Of a stretch of DNA of 5,102 bases, positions 1-5,102 are shown in pieces; position 1 is the stretch's first letter, and each line of letters begins with the position of its first letter. The DNA lies in the NCBI GenBank assembly GCA_037385685.1, contig JARRMW010000076.1:1-5102 (forward strand). The letters are read 5' to 3'. The position numbers and the translations under genes are program-made. A model generated the notes under the pieces. That model worked only from the letters and a program-made list of their open reading frames with translations. It had not been told where the DNA came from and did not search any database. The stretch is from Sva-25 sp037385685. Its GTDB lineage: Bacteria; Pseudomonadota; Gammaproteobacteria; Chromatiales; Chromatiaceae.

Positions 1-464
1 GGACCGATGAAACGCGACAGGTTGAAAGCCACCGAGCCGAGGGCGATCGCACTGCTGCGCTGTTCCTCGTGCACGAGCGTCGGAACGATGGCCATGCGCA
101 ACGGCGCGTAGGCGCCGTCAAGCGTTCCCTGGACAGCAGACAGCAGGGCGAGAACCCGGATGTCGATCGAACCTTGCCAGCTCAGCCAGGCCAGTACCCG
201 CATATTGGCGACACTGAACGTGTTGATGACGATGCCGGCGACCCGGCGGTCGAAGCGGTCGGCCATGACGCCGAAGGCCGGTCCCAGCAGGACGGTCGGT
301 GCGAACTGGGTAAATGCGATCAGCCCGACCCAGAACTCGGACCGCGTCAACTCCCATGCCAGCCACGCGAGCGCGACACGGTAGATCCAGACCCCGTGCA
401 GGGAAAAAAGGGAACCGCTGATGTAGACCAGAAAATTGCGGTTCGTTAAGGCGGACGAGTGCAT
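1..464 (-). CDS. MFS transporter, EntS-like (MFS_3 type), N-terminal part
   Basis: Inner-membrane secondary transporter of the major facilitator superfamily, probably a proton-driven exporter. The substrate cannot be told from this fragment. The minus strand reads open from an ATG at 464 to the left edge, giving 154 residues of an expected roughly 400. Residues 10-37 and 44-64 are hydrophobic helices. Between helices 2 and 3 lies the classic MFS motif A, GVMADRFDRR (residues 65-74), with G65, D69, R70, R73 and R74 in place. Further helices follow around 75-90 and 100-115. The opening TNRNFLVYISGSLFS and the overall pattern resemble the EntS/MFS_3 branch. No strong Shine-Dalgarno precedes the ATG, but no other ATG, GTG or TTG lies just upstream in frame. 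It is divergent from the small gene at 625. The family call is firm; the subfamily is tentative. Confidence 0.9.
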   Translation of the reverse strand, partial: MHSSALTNRNFLVYISGSLFSLHGVWIYRVALAWLAWELTRSEFWVGLIAFTQFAPTVLLGPAFGVMADRFDRRVAGIVINTFSVANMRVLAWLSWQGSIDIRVLALLSAVQGTLDGAYAPLRMAIVPTLVHEEQRSSAIALGSVAFNLSRFIG

Positions 465-530
465 TGTTATCGGCTGGGTGCGGCCAGGCCGCCAAAACGC
501 GTAGTAGCCCGGCGCACTAATGAATTCAAG

Positions 531-580
531 AAAGGATAAACGATCGAGACTCTTCGAGTGATTGCTTTCTGATATCCTTT
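531..580. promoter_or_regulatory. Inverted repeat in divergent intergenic region, possible operator
   Basis: The arms AAAGGATA (531-538) and TATCCTTT (573-580) are perfect 8-base inverted repeats. They enclose a smaller hairpin-like core, ACTC-TTC-GAGT (549-559), flanked by ATC (543-545) and GAT (560-562). The site lies between the divergent MFS gene and the small gene at 625, where a shared regulator could bind. No protein binding can be shown from the sequence, and an 8-base repeat with a 34-base spacer can arise by chance. Confidence 0.3.
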
Positions 581-624
581 GATGACTGCTACTGACTCGG
601 ACGACGTTGCGAACTGGCCAGGAA

Positions 625-888
625 ATGGCGAAGAAGCTGAAGAACGAAACCGGACTTCTGCGAGAAGCTCTCAGGATGGTAATGGACGATGCGACCCGGC
701 GTGGCATTGTCGAATTCGAGCCAGGCGATTCTCACAATCTCAAGATTGAATATGCGTACCGTCTGCTGGTACACGACAAGGAAATCGCGCCGTTACCGCC
801 GGACCAGGTGTCGCTTCCGAATTTGAAGCATCGGCTCGCCAAATGGGTTTCCCACAAGTTACCGGCCGATCACGAGCTCCTGAAATAG
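625..888 (+). CDS. Small conserved hypothetical protein, possibly DUF5062-like
   Basis: An 87-residue, probably cytoplasmic protein with no signal peptide or membrane segment. It is rich in Lys, Arg and Leu and looks mainly helical. It begins MAKKLKNETGLLREAL and ends with an amphipathic stretch (LPNLKHRLAKWVSHKLP) followed by DHELLK. The layout (KKLKNE near the start, YRLLVHDKEIAPLPPDQ in the middle, LPADHELLK at the end) resembles my recollection of the DUF5062 family of small gammaproteobacterial proteins, which has no known function. I could not run a profile search. The ATG at 625 is chosen because the conserved-looking part begins there, although AGGA sits unusually close to it. An in-frame TTG at 607, with GGA five bases upstream, would add six residues. 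The gene is divergent from the MFS gene, and 147 bases separate it from the next gene. Confidence 0.7.
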   Translation: MAKKLKNETGLLREALRMVMDDATRRGIVEFEPGDSHNLKIEYAYRLLVHDKEIAPLPPDQVSLPNLKHRLAKWVSHKLPADHELLK

Positions 889-1021
889 GAACATCACGTA
901 GTTTCTCCTGAATCTGTTCGTTCCAGGCCAGGCTGCCGCGGCTGAGGATTCACTCAGGGCCATGTTATCATTCGGGACTATTGCCTTAGTCTTATGTTTG
1001 GTTAGTTCCCGGACATGCTCC

Positions 1022-1028
1022 GGGGGAG
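1022..1028 (+). promoter_or_regulatory. Ribosome binding site fixing the start at 1036
   Basis: GGGGGAG lies 7 bases before the ATG at 1036. The earlier in-frame ATG at 1015 has no comparable site and would put a charged LRGRRC segment in front of the signal peptide, so 1036 is the better start. Confidence 0.7.
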
Positions 1029-1035
1029 AAGATGC

Positions 1036-1953
1036 ATGCGTACGGTACTTGCGGCACTAATGCTTCTAATCGGGTCGGTCTCCAACGGCGCCGAGGTTTT
1101 TCTGTGGGATCCGCTTGCTCCAATCGATCTTGGTGTTGGTCAAAATGACGACAGTCCCCGGGAAGATTGGCTTCCCGGACGCATCAACATTATCGGCCCA
1201 ATTGAAGAAGGCGATTTGGAGAAAATCATCGTCGCCCTGAAGAGCCAGGAGTACATGCCCGGTTTTGCCATCTCCTCGTCCGGTGGTGACGTTCTCGAAG
1301 CAATGGAGATTGGCAGGTTTTTCAGGGATTCGAGGCTGGACATCACGGTGAAAGACAATGCCCGGTGCGTTGGCCCGTGTTTTCTCATCGTCGTTGGCGC
1401 GACAGGCAGATATCTGCAATCTCCTGTAGGGTTTCATCGCGCATACACCGACCCTGAGCGCGACAAGTCCCGTTCTTCGGCGCAGGCAAAGAAGACGGAT
1501 GAAGAACTCGACTCACTCGTGAGCGCATACCTGGAAGAAATGTACGTTCCGGAGGACGTTATTGCGGAATTGATGTCCACGCAGCCTGCCGCAGAGAGTT
1601 ACCTCAGTCCTGCCGAATTTCGTCGACGCCTCGGCCAGCACCCCCCGACAACCGCGGAATGGAAGGTCGCCAGCTGTGGCGAAATGACGGACGACGAGAA
1701 GTTACTCTACAGAGGAGTTGTCGCCCTCAGAAATTATGAAAAGCACTACGAGGGTAAGGACCCAGCGCTTTTCAATGCAGAAGAAAAAGCGTGGCTTCGC
1801 TACAGCGCCGAAGACATCAAGTTGGGATTGAGCCTTTCCGACATGGTTAAAGAAAGGTTGCACAACAAGCACCAACGAGTAAATAACTGCGTCTTGCCCA
1901 TCGAGAAAGAGCATGACAGAAAATTGCTCCAGGCCATGAAAGACCTCGAATAG
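1036..1953 (+). CDS. Secreted ClpP/crotonase-fold protein (COG3904-like), probable pseudoprotease
   Basis: A 305-residue protein with an N-terminal signal peptide (MRTVLAALMLLIGSVSNGA, residues 1-19), so probably periplasmic. Residues 50-140 show the ClpP/crotonase-like core seen in COG3904-type predicted periplasmic proteins: INIIGPI strand, ISSSGGDVLEAMEIGRFF (the SxGG oxyanion-type turn, residues 81-85, then a helix), CVGPCFLIVVGA (111-122) and VGFHRAY with His134. YLSPAEFRRRLG (189-200) matches the region after the catalytic Asp in ClpP. In this family the nucleophile normally sits in a C-x-S-x-C element; here it reads C111-V-G113-P-C115, so serine is replaced by glycine. His134 remains, and the Asp position appears to be Glu187. 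The C-terminal 100 residues are charged and helical, with C214 and C285 free for a disulfide. It may be a non-catalytic scaffold. No neighbour suggests a partner; it converges on the ZIP gene with a 37-base gap. Confidence 0.82.
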   Translation: MRTVLAALMLLIGSVSNGAEVFLWDPLAPIDLGVGQNDDSPREDWLPGRINIIGPIEEGDLEKIIVALKSQEYMPGFAISSSGGDVLEAMEIGRFFRDSRLDITVKDNARCVGPCFLIVVGATGRYLQSPVGFHRAYTDPERDKSRSSAQAKKTDEELDSLVSAYLEEMYVPEDVIAELMSTQPAAESYLSPAEFRRRLGQHPPTTAEWKVASCGEMTDDEKLLYRGVVALRNYEKHYEGKDPALFNAEEKAWLRYSAEDIKLGLSLSDMVKERLHNKHQRVNNCVLPIEKEHDRKLLQAMKDLE

Positions 1954-1990
1954 CTATACGATAAGGTCGGCTCATTGTTCAGCGCAAAGG

Positions 1991-2707
1991 TCAACCTTGT
2001 ACAAGCATCGTGCCCAAGAGCCCAAGGGCAAACCCGAACACTGCACCAAGAGGCGGCCCCCAATGCCTGTCGAGTTTAGCCTGCGGGGCGATATCCTGAA
2101 ATACGAGGTACAGGATGCCGCCACCTGCGAATAACATGGTCACTGATGTTGCCACCGGGGCCGCCGACAGCACCCAATAGCCCAATACGCCGCAAATCGG
2201 TCCGAAAAGGGCGCTGCCGAGAAGCAGCATCATTGCCCTTTTCTTCGTCATGTGGGCGGTGGTTACCAACTCTCGGTAAGCATTGAAGCCCTCCGGAAGA
2301 TTCTGCAGGGCAATGAACATTGCGAGCAACACGCCGACCGACGCCTGTGTAGACATCAACGCGCCCAACGCAACCGCCTCCGGCATGAAATCCAGCAGCG
2401 CCGCCAACAAATTGGATGCAGATCTGCCCATCCGTGTCATCGAGCGATCGATTACATAAAACAACAGACCGCCTGCTACCAGGCTGGCCGTGGCTGTGGC
2501 TGCCGTGACCTCGTCCATGCCATGCGGCACGAGTACCAATGCCACGCCTGCAATCAGAATTCCGCCTCCGAAGGCGAGAACTGCATGGCGAAACTCCTGC
2601 TCCAGCCAGCGAGGTCTCAACCGTTCTATGCTGGCGAGAGCCCCACCTGCTGGCAGAGCCAACCCGGCCAATGACGTGTAGGCAATTATTGCCAGCAGGG
2701 GCTCCAT
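1991..2707 (-). CDS. ZIP-family divalent metal transporter, variant motif
   Basis: A 238-residue inner-membrane protein with eight likely helices (about 4-27, 41-64, 70-88, 98-118, 123-143, 157-182, 184-207, 217-236), the usual count for ZIP transporters. ZIP proteins import zinc, iron or other divalent ions. Helix 4 carries LLDFMPEAVALGA (D106, P109, E110) and helix 5 carries ALQNLPEGFNA (Q135, N136, P138, E139), the two places where ZupT-type proteins have HNxPEG. Both histidines are replaced, by Asp and Gln, while the Pro-Glu pairs stay. Helix 7 contains FAGGGILYLVFQDIAP with a conserved-looking Asp. A histidine-rich cytoplasmic loop is absent. The start at 2707 gives a clean N-terminus ahead of helix 1; the only Shine-Dalgarno-like bases are a weak GGAA. 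The gene is transcribed alone and diverges from the DUF6940 gene. The family is clear; the metal is not. Confidence 0.88.
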   Translation of the reverse strand: MEPLLAIIAYTSLAGLALPAGGALASIERLRPRWLEQEFRHAVLAFGGGILIAGVALVLVPHGMDEVTAATATASLVAGGLLFYVIDRSMTRMGRSASNLLAALLDFMPEAVALGALMSTQASVGVLLAMFIALQNLPEGFNAYRELVTTAHMTKKRAMMLLLGSALFGPICGVLGYWVLSAAPVATSVTMLFAGGGILYLVFQDIAPQAKLDRHWGPPLGAVFGFALGLLGTMLVQG

Positions 2708-2737
2708 TGGTCATTCCGCGATTGCCTTGGAAGATCG

Positions 2738-2768
2738 AGTATAGTTTCAACAATGCACGTGATGGCAA
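2738..2768 (-). promoter_or_regulatory. Candidate sigma70 promoter of the ZIP gene
   Basis: On the minus strand, TTGCCA (2763-2768) and TATACT (2738-2743) each match the sigma70 consensus at five of six positions. Their spacing of 19 bases is slightly long. Transcription would begin near 2731, giving a leader of about 24 bases before the ATG at 2707. No Zur-like or Fur-like palindrome is evident around it. Confidence 0.35.
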
Positions 2769-2853
2769 GCAATATGGCAGCTGGCGGCCGCGGTGCGCTT
2801 CGCAGAGCTGCCTGTCAGTCGGTGATAGACTCGAGGTTACCAGGTGATAACAA

Positions 2854-3516
2854 ATGTGGGCCGCACACACTCGAAGCATCCCTTCAGGCGCAAAAATAGC
2901 AATCTACGAAGACAGCGCTCCGCTGTCATTCAGTGAGTTTTTCGCTCTTCTTGAGAGAAACAACGATTTCGCTCACTGGTACAGCAGTCTGATCGCAGAT
3001 TGTGAATTCGAAGCGCTCTTCTGGGAACTGCCTGCGCTTACTACTGAGACCATCCACAAGGGTGCGGAATTCGTAGTTATAGAATCGGCTGCACTTTCCC
3101 GGCTTCGACCTGATTCAACTCCATTTGCATTGCACTTTGCAGCCCGGCCCGGCTTTGATGTAGTCGAGTTTCCCAACCTGGGTAACGATGCACTGTTGAT
3201 CGTCCCGGCGCCGATCGATTCCGCCGATTCATTTCCGCACCTCGCGGCATTTCTCAGGAGCGCCCGGAGGAGCCAGGTCGCTTCGCTCTGGCGAGTTGCT
3301 GCTCGCGCGGTATTTCAGAACCTGGGATCTTCGCCCAGATGGCTCAGTACGGCTGGATTAGGGGTGTCCTGGCTCCATCTTCGCCTCGACACACGGCCCA
3401 AGTACTATAATTTCTCGCCGTACAAAAAAATAAACCAGGAAGATACTTCTCATTCAACCGCCCCGGCGCGGTCATTGCGACGGTTTGCAACGCAATCCCT
3501 AATTAATGTCGTTTAG
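2854..3516 (+). CDS. DUF6940-type conserved protein, function unknown
   Basis: A 220-residue, probably cytoplasmic protein of a family I recognise by its pattern (DUF6940, from memory) but whose function is unknown. It shows the family features in order: an N-terminal IPSG and IYEDSAPLSFSEFF segment (9-30), a WYSSLIADCEFEALFWELPALT block (42-63), EFVVIES (72-78), VVEFPNLGNDALLIVPAP (103-120), HLAAFLR (129-135) and the highly conserved end WLSTAGLGVSWLHLRLD (163-179) followed by RPKYYNFSPY (181-190). Homologues normally end near this last motif, so residues 193-220 look like an added tail. The start at 2854 has a perfect AGGTGA ribosome site (2842-2847) six bases upstream. The tail overlaps the convergent VOC gene by 18 bases and contains a palindromic element at 3471-3499. 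Confidence 0.85.
   Translation: MWAAHTRSIPSGAKIAIYEDSAPLSFSEFFALLERNNDFAHWYSSLIADCEFEALFWELPALTTETIHKGAEFVVIESAALSRLRPDSTPFALHFAARPGFDVVEFPNLGNDALLIVPAPIDSADSFPHLAAFLRSARRSQVASLWRVAARAVFQNLGSSPRWLSTAGLGVSWLHLRLDTRPKYYNFSPYKKINQEDTSHSTAPARSLRRFATQSLINVV
3471..3499. repeat. Palindromic element resembling dispersed ATTGCGA-type repeats
   Basis: The left part GTCATTGCGA (3471-3480) and the right part CGCAATCCC (3491-3499) hold perfect 6-base inverted arms, ATTGCG (3474-3479) and CGCAAT (3491-3496), around an 11-base loop. Many bacterial genomes carry dispersed palindromes of the form GTCATTGCGA...GCAATC, and this looks like one, though its loop differs from the common forms. It falls inside the tail of the DUF6940 gene and reaches the stop codon of the VOC gene. 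Only one copy is present in this window, so repeat status is inference. Confidence 0.35.
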
Positions 3517-3945
3517 TTCGATCCAGTAACCGTCGGGATCCATTATCCATGTCTGTCGCACATTGTCGGGACGCGTCGAAACGAAGTAGTCCTCGCCACC
3601 ACCAAGGCTGGTGTAGACAACGCCCTCAGAGCGGAGGTAACGCAGAAACTCATCAAAGTCAGCAATCGCAAAAGCAAAATGATTGAAACTGCTGGGTTTT
3701 ATTTCCACGCCTTCGACCTCTCCGACATGAAGTTCGAGGCCTTCTCCGAGGGATAAGAACATTTGCCGATCAGGCAGCCATGGCGCATCAATCTGTTTCA
3801 GCCCCAGAAGTTCGGTGTAGAACCTTTTGCTGGCGTCAAAGTCGCTGACGACGAGCGTCACGTGGTTGAGGGCTTTGCCAAAATCCTGAGCGTATGAAAA
3901 CCCAGCCCAGAGAAAAAGAACCAGAAGGAGCGTTACTCTTTTCAT
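3499..3945 (-). CDS. Exported VOC (glyoxalase/bleomycin-resistance/dioxygenase fold) protein
   Basis: A 148-residue protein with a clear signal peptide (MKRVTLLLVLFLWAGFSYA, cleavage likely between A19 and Q20), so probably periplasmic. The remainder is one complete VOC domain of two beta-alpha-beta-beta-beta modules. Module 1 has LNHVTLVVSDFDASKRFYTELLG (26-48) and GLELHVGE (69-76); module 2 has FNHFAFAIADFDEFLRYL (87-104) and the typical WIMDPDGYWIEL (133-144). The expected metal ligands are His28, Glu71, His89 and Glu143, all present, so a metal-dependent lyase, dioxygenase or isomerase is possible. The substrate is not identifiable. The start at 3945 has GAGG six bases upstream (3952-3955 on the plus strand). 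The gene converges on and overlaps the DUF6940 gene by 18 bases and diverges from the thioesterase. Confidence 0.88.
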   Translation of the reverse strand: MKRVTLLLVLFLWAGFSYAQDFGKALNHVTLVVSDFDASKRFYTELLGLKQIDAPWLPDRQMFLSLGEGLELHVGEVEGVEIKPSSFNHFAFAIADFDEFLRYLRSEGVVYTSLGGGEDYFVSTRPDNVRQTWIMDPDGYWIELNDIN

Positions 3946-4074
3946 TTTCTACCTCGCCTGACCGCGCCGAACAACGAAACCAGAACATTTTGACGAGCGG
4001 AAGCAAAGTCTTCTGTTCCGCAAATGACTGGCATACGATACTACAGAGCGGGCGATGTCGGCTTTTGGCCGGAC

Positions 4075-4080
4075 TATAAT
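4075..4080 (+). promoter_or_regulatory. Candidate -10 element upstream of the thioesterase
   Basis: TATAAT is a perfect -10 hexamer. No good -35 hexamer is found at 16-18 bases, and there is no TG extension. An imperfect hairpin (GTCGGC, loop TTTTG, GCC-G-GAC; 4057-4074) lies immediately upstream, where it could affect polymerase or activator access. If used, transcription would start near 4087, leaving a leader of roughly 85 bases before the ATT at 4171. Confidence 0.3.
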
Positions 4081-4156
4081 TTCAGCTACTGACCCGAAGC
4101 TAACGTTCTGTGTATGTCGAGCCGGACTTCAACAACATCGCCAGTTGGATAACGAA

Positions 4157-4162
4157 AAGGGG
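4157..4162 (+). promoter_or_regulatory. Ribosome binding site pointing to an ATT start
   Basis: AAGGGG matches the AAGGAG core at five of six bases and is the best such site upstream of the thioesterase. It is 8 bases before ATT at 4171, 14 before ATC at 4177 and 44 before the first canonical ATG at 4207. Its position favours 4171. Confidence 0.45.
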
Positions 4163-4170
4163 TTAGTCCT

Positions 4171-4620
4171 ATTTATATCAAAAAGCTTTACGCGGGTTGG
4201 TCAGATATGGATATCAACTCGCACATGAGAAACACAGCCTATCTGGATAAGGCTGCAGACGTTCGTCAGATGTTCCTTCGTGAGAACGGATTTCCGGCTG
4301 AGGAGTTTCTACGGCTCAGGGTCGGACCAGTTGTCAGGAAGGACGAGGTGGAGTACTTCAGTGAGGTTGGACTGCTGGAATTTGTTGATGTGACGCTAGC
4401 CATTGCCGGTCATGCACCCGACGGCAGCCGCTTTTCTCTGCGCCAGGAAATCATTCGCGCTGATGGGAAGCTGAGCGCGAGAGTGACGAGCAGCGGTGGT
4501 TGGCTCGATTTGGACAAGCGCAAGCTCGTCGCGCCACCGCAAGTAGTATTCAGGGCCTTGGACTCCCTTGAGCGTACCGAGGACTATCAAGACTTACCAT
4601 CAAGTGTGAAGAAAGTCTGA
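4171..4620 (+). CDS. Hotdog-fold acyl-CoA thioesterase (4HBT-like), apparent ATT start
   Basis: A cytoplasmic hydrolase that probably cleaves acyl-CoA or acyl-ACP thioesters; the acyl chain is unknown. The hotdog signature WSDMDINSHMRNTAYLD (residues 10-26) contains the D-x-D...H..N..Y pattern of 4-hydroxybenzoyl-CoA thioesterase relatives. RLRVGPVVRKDEVEYF, FSLRQEI and ARVTSSGGWLDLDKRKLVAPP follow in the order expected for one complete domain of about 149 residues. The first ATG (4207) would cut off IYIKKLYAGWSD and with it the start of the signature and the first beta strand. In-frame reading is open back to the TAA at 4150-4152, but between that stop and 4207 there is no ATG, GTG or TTG. 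ATT at 4171 has AAGGGG 8 bases upstream and gives the N-terminal length usual for the family. Alternatives are ATC at 4177, a base error, or a truncated protein from 4207. Domain certainty is high; start certainty is moderate. Confidence 0.87.
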   Translation: MYIKKLYAGWSDMDINSHMRNTAYLDKAADVRQMFLRENGFPAEEFLRLRVGPVVRKDEVEYFSEVGLLEFVDVTLAIAGHAPDGSRFSLRQEIIRADGKLSARVTSSGGWLDLDKRKLVAPPQVVFRALDSLERTEDYQDLPSSVKKV

Positions 4621-4666
4621 CGAGAATGTAAACTAACTTGAGCTACCTCTCCTACGGTTGATGAAA

Positions 4667-4680
4667 GGCCGCTCCCGGCC
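4667..4680 (-). terminator. Weak GC hairpin between convergent genes
   Basis: GGCCG (4667-4671) and CGGCC (4676-4680) form a 5-base GC stem with a 4-base loop. Read on the minus strand it is followed only by TTTC, so it is at best a poor intrinsic terminator for the esterase, about 90 bases beyond that gene's stop codon. Read on the plus strand there is no T-run. The rest of the 150-base gap holds nothing I can assign. Confidence 0.22.
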
Positions 4681-4770
4681 GCACTGCGTCCGCGTTCGAT
4701 TACAATCTCTTCGCAAACAACGAGTCCGCGATCAGATTTGAACTCGCTCTCGGCGACATCGCAATACCTG

Positions 4771-5102
4771 TTACCTGGAGCGAACCGGCTCGCTTGCCTG
4801 GTGCCACAGCCAGCGCAGCGCTTCCGGCAGCAATGCGCCCGGGTGGGCGTCGCTGTGCTCGCCGTCGGTCCAGACATAGGTGAATTCATAGCGCGGCCCG
4901 TGCTGCTGCCGCCGATCCGCCGCGCGGTTCGCAAAGTCGAGCGCTGCAACCATTTGCTGATTGGCAAGAAACCAGTTGCCCCATTCGTTGTCGAGATCGT
5001 TGCTGCCGTCCTGAAAGAACAGCCGCAGCGGCCGGATCGGCTCACGCCGGATCAGCGCCGGATAATCCTGTCCGCCCAGACGAATCGGGTCGGCGTTCGG
5101 CT
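4771..5102 (-). CDS. Esterase of the Fes/IroE-like alpha/beta-hydrolase group, C-terminal part
   Basis: The last 109 residues of a hydrolase whose N-terminus, including the nucleophile serine, lies beyond the right edge. The minus strand reads open from 5100 to a TAA at 4771-4773. It shows LRLFFQDGSNDLDNEWGNWFLANQQMV, a strand plus the acidic-residue region, then YEFTYVWTDGEHSDAHPGALLPEALRWLW, where the His of GEHSDAHPG fits the catalytic histidine near the end of enterochelin-esterase-like and related putative esterases (COG2382 type). These enzymes cleave ester bonds, in some cases in siderophores or sugar esters; the substrate here cannot be told. In the relatives I recall, the same ending, GxxHS...GA.LP.ALRWLW, occurs at the C-terminus, so the stop looks natural. 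It converges on the thioesterase gene across a 150-base gap. Confidence 0.85.
   Translation of the reverse strand, partial: PNADPIRLGGQDYPALIRREPIRPLRLFFQDGSNDLDNEWGNWFLANQQMVAALDFANRAADRRQQHGPRYEFTYVWTDGEHSDAHPGALLPEALRWLWHQASEPVRSR

Noticed and set aside
118..495. Minus-strand 125-residue frame over the MFS gene
   Set aside because: Arg, Pro and His-rich shadow frame; the MFS frame has helices and motif A.
582..752. ATG-led frame overlapping the small gene at 625, beginning MTATDSDDVANWPG
   Set aside because: It is about 56 codons, turns rich in Arg, Ser and Cys after its first residues, and lies inside the better-supported frame at 625-888.
942..957. CTGAG-gattca-CTCAG hairpin after the small gene
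   Set aside because: A 5-base stem without a T-run; not enough for a terminator call.
2076..2879. Minus-strand 267-residue frame over the ZIP gene
   Set aside because: Longer than the ZIP frame but Arg, Gly and Cys-rich with no domain pattern; the ZIP frame shows eight helices and family motifs.
3405..4083. ACTATAATTTC occurring at 3405-3415 and 4073-4083
   Set aside because: The first copy encodes the conserved YYNFS of the DUF6940 protein; an 11-base match to the promoter-like copy is probably chance.
4587..5045. Minus-strand 152-residue frame over the esterase end
   Set aside because: Over the esterase it is a Ser, Arg and Thr-rich shadow; only its tail in the gap is noted as a finding.
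1..5102. A siderophore locus, suggested by an EntS-like MFS at one end and a Fes-like esterase at the other
   Set aside because: They are separated by six unrelated genes in alternating orientation, with no siderophore synthesis or uptake gene and no Fur-like site seen.

Overview
The window looks like ordinary accessory chromosome from a proteobacterium. Shine-Dalgarno-led genes, gene ends GC-richer than the middle, and the mix of families (EntS-like MFS, ClpP-fold periplasmic protein, ZIP transporter, DUF6940, VOC, hotdog thioesterase) fit a free-living, probably marine or environmental gammaproteobacterium. That taxonomic guess is inference only. There are no RNA genes, CRISPR arrays, transposases or phage genes, and no gene-free stretch over 300 bases (the longest gap is about 225 bases).

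Layout: (1) the N-terminal part of an MFS exporter on the minus strand, running off the left edge. (2) A divergent plus-strand small conserved protein of 87 residues. (3) A plus-strand secreted ClpP/crotonase-fold protein that lacks the usual nucleophile serine. (4) A convergent minus-strand ZIP-family metal transporter with altered metal-site motifs. (5) A divergent plus-strand DUF6940-type protein of unknown function, with an extra C-terminal tail containing a palindromic element. (6) A convergent minus-strand secreted glyoxalase-fold (VOC) protein that overlaps the tail of gene 5 by 18 bases. (7) A divergent plus-strand hotdog acyl-CoA thioesterase whose real start appears to be a non-canonical ATT codon. 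(8) The C-terminal part of an alpha/beta-hydrolase esterase on the minus strand, running off the right edge.

The strand order is - + + - + - + -, so almost every gene is alone in its transcription unit. No operon joins the genes into a pathway, and I see no sign that they work together. Three are likely exported or membrane metal/substrate handlers (MFS, ZIP, secreted VOC), one is a periplasmic pseudoprotease candidate, and two are hydrolases (thioesterase, esterase).

I did not find a convincing new multi-gene system. The points most worth a second look are the ATT start of the thioesterase, the GTCATTGCGA...CGCAATCCC palindrome forming the tail of the DUF6940 gene, the missing catalytic serine in the ClpP-like protein, and the His-less ZIP motifs.
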